NCBI GenBank assembly: GCA_037176725.1
Contig: JAZBRS010000075.1
Location: 72,542,001-72,606,000, forward strand
Length of the DNA: 64,000 nucleotides
DNA from: Posidonia oceanica
Lineage: Eukaryota > Streptophyta > Magnoliopsida > Alismatales > Posidoniaceae
Direction: 5' to 3'
In this document: piece after piece, positions 58,680 to 64,000 of the stretch
Layout: the number at the start of each line of letters is the position of its first letter
Numbering within the stretch: position 1 is the stretch's first letter
The notes under the pieces: generated by a model
What the model was told of the DNA's origin: nothing
The model's input: only the letters and a program-made list of their open reading frames with translations
The model's database searches: none
Position numbers and translations under genes: made by a program

Positions 58680-59700
58680 TGCAAGGGAAAACGGCATAAA
58701 ACAGTGCGAGGAACGAAACAAGTATGCAAAAAGATGCGAAGGCAAGGTTGACATGCAAAATGGGGCCAGGAACGGAACGAGAACGCAAAACCGTGCAGGA
58801 AAACGAAAGGAAAGCGCCAAAACCGGGCAAGGAAAACAAGGGCACGCAAGACGAGACGAGAAAGCGAAAGGGCACGCAAAACGGAGCGAGGAAACTTGAA
58901 AGCACGCGAAACGAGGCAAGACAAAGGAACGGCGCGTAAAACGGCGCAAGAAAACAGGACTGCACGCAAAACGATGCGAGGAAACTAAAGGGCACGCAAA
59001 ACGGTACAAGACAAAGAAGCGGCACGCAAAACGGAGCGATAAAACAAGACTGCACGCAAAACGAAGCAAGACAAGGAAGCGGCACGCAAAACGGTGCAAA
59101 AAACAAGACTGCACGCAAAACGAGGCGAGAAAACTAAAGGACATGCAAAACGATGCAAGACAAAGAAGCGGGGCGCAAAACGGAGCGAGAAAACTTGAAA
59201 ACACGCAAAACGGGACGAGAAAACTAAAGGGCACGCAAACGGTGCAAGACAAAGAAGCGGCACGCAAAACGGTGCAAGGAAACAAGACTTCACCCGGAAC
59301 GAGGCGAGAAAACTAAAGGGCACGCAAAACGGTGCAAGAAAAAGAAGCGGCGCGCAAAACGGAGCGAGAAAACTTGAAAACACGCAAAACGGGGCGAGAA
59401 AACTAAAGGACACGCAAAACGGTGCAAGACAAAGAAGCGGCGCGCAAAACGGAGCGAGAAAACTTGAAGGCACGCAAAACAGTGCAAGAAAACTAAAGGG
59501 CACGCAAAACGGTGCAAGACAAAGAAGCGGCGCGCAAAACGGAGCGAGGAAACTTGAAAGCACGCAAAACGGTGCAAGAAGACTAAAGGGCACGCAAAAC
59601 GGTGCAAGACAAAGAAACGGCACGCAAACGGTGGAAGAAAACAAGAATGCACGCAAAACGGTGCAAGAAAACTAAAGGGCACGCAAAACGGAGCAAATGG
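58680..59700 (-). repeat. ~31 bp minisatellite in S4, about 30 units
   Basis: Units of roughly 30-32 bp alternate CACGCAAAACGGTGCAAGA, AAACTAAAGGG and AAGAAGCGG segments. The long minus-strand frames (58376-59703) are translations of this repeat (CVPFSFLAPF-like) and not genes. Confidence 0.93.
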
Positions 59701-62700
59701 CATGCAAATGAATGCAGTGCAGGGGTTCAGGAGGACATACCTGGAGATCCGGAAGTCTGATCGGAGATCTGCTTGGTCCTTGCTGAAGAGCGCTTCGCTG
59801 CGGTCGCCTGGGTAGCTTACTTGAGGAGATCCAACGGTCGGATTGGAAGATGTCGCAGCTTCGGAGCAAAAGGGCCAGAACAGGGGAGAAGAACAGACCT
59901 AGGTGTTCAGGAGGTCCTAGGGGTGTGTTGAAGGTCCTCCCAAGTGAAGGGGAGTTAAAAGTGCCTAGTGTATGCAAGGGGGACGCTGAAATGCAAGACT
60001 AGATAAATGCAGAATGCATGCAAAGCGAGAAAAGACAAAGAAAAGCAATTTAGAAAGAACAGGGATTCAAAATCATTTTTGAAGAAAGAAAGGGGCTAAA
60101 ATGCAAAATTTTTCAGAAAACAGGGGTTCTGGGGAGTCCGGGAATGCAAGTGGAGGGCCTTCATGCAATTTTTGCAAGCATAGGAGTTAAAATGCAACTT
60201 AGGGGTAAAACAGTCTTTTTACATGGTTTTTGAAAGATGCAAGGCTCTATGTGTGATTTTCAAATCATGCAGGGGTCAAATATGCAATTTTATATGCAAA
60301 ATATGCTCTGAAATCACTGACCATGGACTGAAATGCAATTTTTTGAAAATGCAAGGTTGAAAATGCAATGCAATAAGCTAATATGCATGCAAAAGGGTTA
60401 CTGTCCATTTAAAATGGACCTAAGTGCAAAAATGAGAAAGCAGGGGGGCAAAAGTGCAATGCATCAACCAAAAATTAAAATCAGAACCTAAGTTACTACA
60501 GTGCATTGGACCTAAATGCAAAAACAGAAACATGCAGGGACCTAGAATGCAATGCAGTATGGTAAAATGCATGCAAATAAGATGACTGATTTAAGACAGG
60601 ACCTACATGCAAAAATCAAAAGCAGAGGGGCTAAACTACAAAATATTATAACTGAAACGCACAGTGACAGGATTGAAAGGCAAATACTGAAAAATATAAA
60701 TAAAAACAGCAATTTAGCATGGTATTTAATTTAAAACTAAGCATAATAAATGGCAGAAGGACTGAAACGCAATAATAACAGAACTTAAGCTAAACATGCA
60801 ATATTTACGTCTAAAACTATACTAAAGGGAAAATAAATAAACAGTGGCTGGTCGACGGCGACGAGCACTGTAGCAGATCGCCGACAGTGCTCGTGACCGC
60901 CGACAGGGGAGGTTGGGGAGGCGCAGACCGGCGGAGCTTGGTGCTGGCGTTCGTCCGGAGCTCTGGGAACTGTCCGGAGCTCGCTCTGCTGGCCGGAGCA
61001 TGCGGAGAACAGGCGACCGGCGCCGGAGAAGATGAGAAGACCGGCGAGCTGCAACGGCGTCTGGAAGGCTCGGATCTGGCCTCCGATTGGCGGAGAAGCA
61101 GCAGGAGGAGGAGAGAGAGTGGGGGAGGGTGAGGAGTACCTGCGGTGGCGTCTGGAAAGCGCTCCCGATCTCGGCAGTGTCGGAGTCGGCCGGTGCTCGT
61201 CGTCTGGTTGCTGCGGTGGACTCCGGGGGCTCGCGACGGTTGGATCGTCTTCAGGACGTTGCTCCGGTGCTTCTCGGCCGATCAGGCGGGAGTTCTGCAG
61301 CTTGACAGGAGATCTGGCGCTTGTGGGTCGACTGCGAGCTGCCGGAGGCCGGGGGAGTTGTCTGCTGCTCCTCGGGATCAAGCGGGGCCTCCGGTGGCTT
61401 GCTGGAATGCTGGCGAAGGGGTTTGGATAGTTAGCTGAGGGTTCTGGAGCGTGTGGAGCGGGTTTGAAGGTCGGGTTGATTTCCGGGCAGTAGCGGGGCA
61501 AAGTGTTTGTTGTGGAGTTCTCCGCCGGTGGTGGGGGAGGAGGCCAAAGGTCGGGTGGCTCTGGAAGGTGGAGTCTTGGCGAGTGTCTGGGCAAAGTTTG
61601 GGGAGATGAAGCAGCCTGTGGTGCGGGGAATTTCAGAATGGGTCGGTGTTGGGTTCGGTCTGGATTTCAGGAGGTTTTAGGCGAAATGCTGGGCTGTTTC
61701 TCTGTGGGAAGGAGGGGAAGAGTTGCAGGGGGCTTGGGTGAGATTGGGGAACGAATTCCGGGTTGCTCTGGAGGAGTTTCGGGCTCTGGTTTGCTGCGGA
61801 AGGAAGAGGCGGAGTTCGGGTGTTTTTTGGTGGATTTCTGAGGAAGAAGGGGTCTCTCACTCGCTCAGGATCGCTCTGGAATGCTCTGTCCTCTCTCCCG
61901 GATGCACTCTCCTTCTTCTCCTCCCCTTTTCTCCCTGAAATGCACTCTGATTTCTCCTCTTTCTGCCCGATTTCTGACGACTTCTATTCTTGGTTTTGCA
62001 GGTCTGCCGGCATTGAATGCCGCGGAGTGGCGATGGCAGGAGCACGGACGGAGTTCGGCGCGTGCCAGTCCGGCTCGAGCAGGAGGTGGCAGACCGGGCA
62101 GAGGTGCAGGCCAGCGATTCCTGTAGCAGCTGGCACGCGGGAGAGGGAAGGAGGAAGAAGGCGCTGTAGCTGCGGGCCGGGCTGAAGTTTGAAAAAAAAA
62201 AAAAAAAGGAAAATAGGGTAACGGGCTGATGAGCCCAGTAAGGAAGAAAAGAAAAGGATAAAAGGAAGAAAGAAAGAAAGATGGAAAGAAGGAGGGAAAT
62301 AAAATAGGAAAAAATAAGATAAAAATAAACAAAAATATTAGATGAATTGGGTGGTAGGTTAGGTGCTTAATTGGATTTTTTAATGACTGTTTTTAGGTTA
62401 ATTAGCGTGTTTTAGGCTTGATTAGGGTTTTAGGACTTTCTTTTGTTTTTAATTTGTTTTCCACTTGATTAAGGGTTGGTTAAATCTTTTTAAATTGTTT
62501 TTAAAATTGTGTTTTCTTGTTAAGTATTTTAGGATGTTAATTAGGATTTTTAGGATTTATTTTCATATTAATTAAAAGGGTTTTGGGCTTTTTAGTTCTA
62601 GTCTTTTATGTTTTTCTTCTTTAAGTCTTTTGAACTATGTTTTTGATTTTTGTTTGTTAATTCTTCTTGATGTTTTTTAGTTGGATTTTTCTGGTTTGAT

Positions 62701-63777
62701 TAAGTGTTCTTAGGTCTTTCAACTGTATTTTCTTTTTCTTTTTTAATTAAGTTTTATGTTGTTTTTTCTTATGTTTGTTACGTTAAGTCTTTTGCCTCCT
62801 TTAATTACTTATTTTAGTGTTTGATTTTTAATTCTTCTCTTTAGGGTTTGTTTTTTTTAATTCTTTTAGTGGGGTTTTTATTTTTGGTATGTTCTGACTT
62901 TATTTCAGTTTTTTACTTGATTTTACAGTATTTTCTTTTAGTTTGTTTTGCATTTTTTAGTTTGCATGCTTGATTTTCTTTTTAGCTTGATTTAGTTAAG
63001 TTTGAGTTTTTAATCATTTATTTAATGTTTTTTAGTTGCTTTTCTTGGAATTCTGATTTGTTTCTTTTATGTTTTGGGGTTTTACAGATTTTTAGGGATT
63101 TTTATGGTTTTTTGCAAAAGAGAGAAGAAGGAAAACGAAAAGAAGAAGAAAGGGGAAAAAGGAGAATAAAAGAGGAAAGAGATAGGTTTGAGGGAAAAGA
63201 TTTTTAAAATTCAGGGAAAAGGCTAAAAATAAAATAAAAATAAGAATAAGATAGAGAAAGGATGGGAGTACAAAGGGGGCCCACAGCCAAGCCAGAAAAG
63301 GGGCAAGAAGGGGATGAAAAGAGAGACGATAATCAGGAGAGAGAGAGGAGAGAGAAAACGATAATCCCGGAGAGAGAAAACGATAATTCAAGCAAATGGA
63401 AGGCTTAGGAGTCTCGGAAAGGGGTGAAACTTGGCGCGTGTGGGGTCTAGGGTTTCTAGTTCTGGTCCCGGAGTTTTGGTTTGGTTTTGAGGAAGTTTTG
63501 GAGGGGTTTTGAGGTGTAGAAAAAGGGTAGTTTTGCCTAAGTTTCCTAGGATTTTTGGGAGGGGTCTGGTTTGAGATTTTGCAGGCTTTTTGGTGGGTTT
63601 GCTAAGTCATCAGGGGTGAGTTTTCCTATGGATTTTGGTTGGTTTTCAGGTTCGGGAAAGGGGGGTAATCCTAGGTCAGGTTTGGGCTTGTTTTGAGGGG
63701 AAAGAAGGAGAGGGAGGTGTGGATTTGGGTCTAGATTCGGGTCCAGCAGCCACCGGAAGGCTCCAAGCGATCCAGCC

Positions 63778-63870
63778 TGTCAAAATGGGGTGTCAACAGA
63801 TGCCCCTCCCTGAGCGAGGCTGAGCGAAGCGAGGCCGCTGCTCAGGGTTGACGGGACACCCCATTTGACC
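63778..63870 (-). other. Polypurine tract inside an imperfect hairpin
   Basis: The LTR edge TGTCAAAATGGGGTGTCAACA (63778-63798) is complementary to GACACCCCATTTGACC (63855-63870). An inner pair, CCCTGAGC (63808-63815) with GCTCAGGG (63840-63847), extends the stem. The polypurine tract (63799-63811) lies between the LTR edge and the inner stem. Confidence 0.75.
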
Positions 63871-64000
63871 GGCGAGAGCAGAGGGTTGCTATCGGCGTGA
63901 GCCACTTATTCGGCGGATGCGCCGAACATCGTGGATCGTTGCCGCAGTGCAAAGTGCAGGTGCAAATGGATGAAATGCAATGTATGCAATGCATGCTAAT

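Larger units (their letters stand above)
57994..64000 (-). mobile_element. Giant Tat/Ogre-like element S4: 3' LTR and start of internal region
   Basis: The 3' LTR on the minus strand spans 63798-57994 (5805 bp), from TGTTGACACCCCATTTTGAC to TACTACA. To its right, a purine-rich tract (minus strand, CAGGGAGGGGCATC) and internal sequence continue to the window end, so this is not a solo LTR within view. Modules match S3 in order: conserved block 58334-58420, minisatellite 58680-59700, TGCAAT-rich oligomers 60000-60640, GC-rich module 60840-62190, asymmetric G/T-rich tract 62340-63110, purine-rich tract 63110-63380. The candidate target duplication is acaag (57989-57993). It entered E3. No coding domains are visible. 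Confidence 0.83.

Noticed and set aside
58376..59703. Long minus-strand open frames (up to 223 codons) with repeated CVPFSFLAPF-like peptides
   Set aside because: They are translations of a ~31 bp minisatellite inside a giant LTR; all frames are open because the repeat lacks stops.
60785..62332. 269-codon minus-strand frame and overlapping frames in the GC-rich module of S4
   Set aside because: Same GC-rich LTR module as in S3; no conservation of frame between the two LTRs.

Overview
The window is plant nuclear DNA, almost certainly from a flowering plant with a repeat-rich genome. It shows spliced genes with GT-AG introns, plant LTR-retrotransposon lineages (Athila-like and Tat/Ogre-like Ty3/gypsy, Tork-like Ty1/copia), a Mutator-like transposon, hAT-type miniature elements, and RTE and zf-RVT type LINE remnants. 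I cannot name the species. There are no bacterial, organellar or CRISPR features.

A gene island of about 20 kb (19.5-39.5 kb) lies between two nests of transposable elements. It holds two convergent genes. The + strand gene (19845-30191, 12 coding exons, 509 aa) is splicing factor 3A subunit 3 (SF3A3/SF3a60; ATROPOS in Arabidopsis), a U2 snRNP component. The - strand gene (39379 down to 33044, 5 coding exons, 1082 aa) encodes a long plant nuclear-type protein rich in charged RD/RE/RS dipeptides, of unknown biochemical role. All exon junctions were read from the sequence and keep frame. SF3A3 introns carry an RTE LINE tail and palindromic hAT-like elements.

The left nest (1-17.98 kb) is layered. 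A Ty1/copia remnant is entered by a Ty3/gypsy element that has a tandem array of about 62 bp units just before its polypurine tract. That element is entered by an Athila-like element on the - strand, which in turn carries two solo LTRs of a TGTAGACACC family (2314-5228 and 6249-9774, each with a perfect 5 bp target duplication). The second solo LTR is itself split by a 639 bp hAT element with a perfect 8 bp duplication. Further right lie an LTR-like piece, a second copia remnant on the opposite strand, and a LINE remnant next to the SF3A3 promoter.

The right nest (40-64 kb) starts with an intact Athila-type solo LTR (40065-41320, TSD aaaag). A Mutator-like transposase gene follows, from about 42.4 kb. 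It is cut by a non-autonomous Athila-like element (44032-56614; both LTRs net 1260 bp; no pol). The 5' LTR of that element is split by a 5.9 kb giant solo LTR on the - strand (45203-51147, TSD gtttt). The MULE resumes at 56615 and runs to 57814, where another Athila-type LTR begins. That LTR is interrupted at 57994 by a second giant LTR (to 63798), whose polypurine tract and internal region run off the window.

The most interesting signals are structural: a sharp jump in LTR divergence exactly at a nested insertion site; a five-unit array of about 228 bp in the TGTAGACACC LTRs, each unit carrying GTTGGACGC/GCGTCCAAC palindromes; a block of about 85 nt conserved across four otherwise very different LTRs; and a hairpin that brackets the polypurine tract of the last element.
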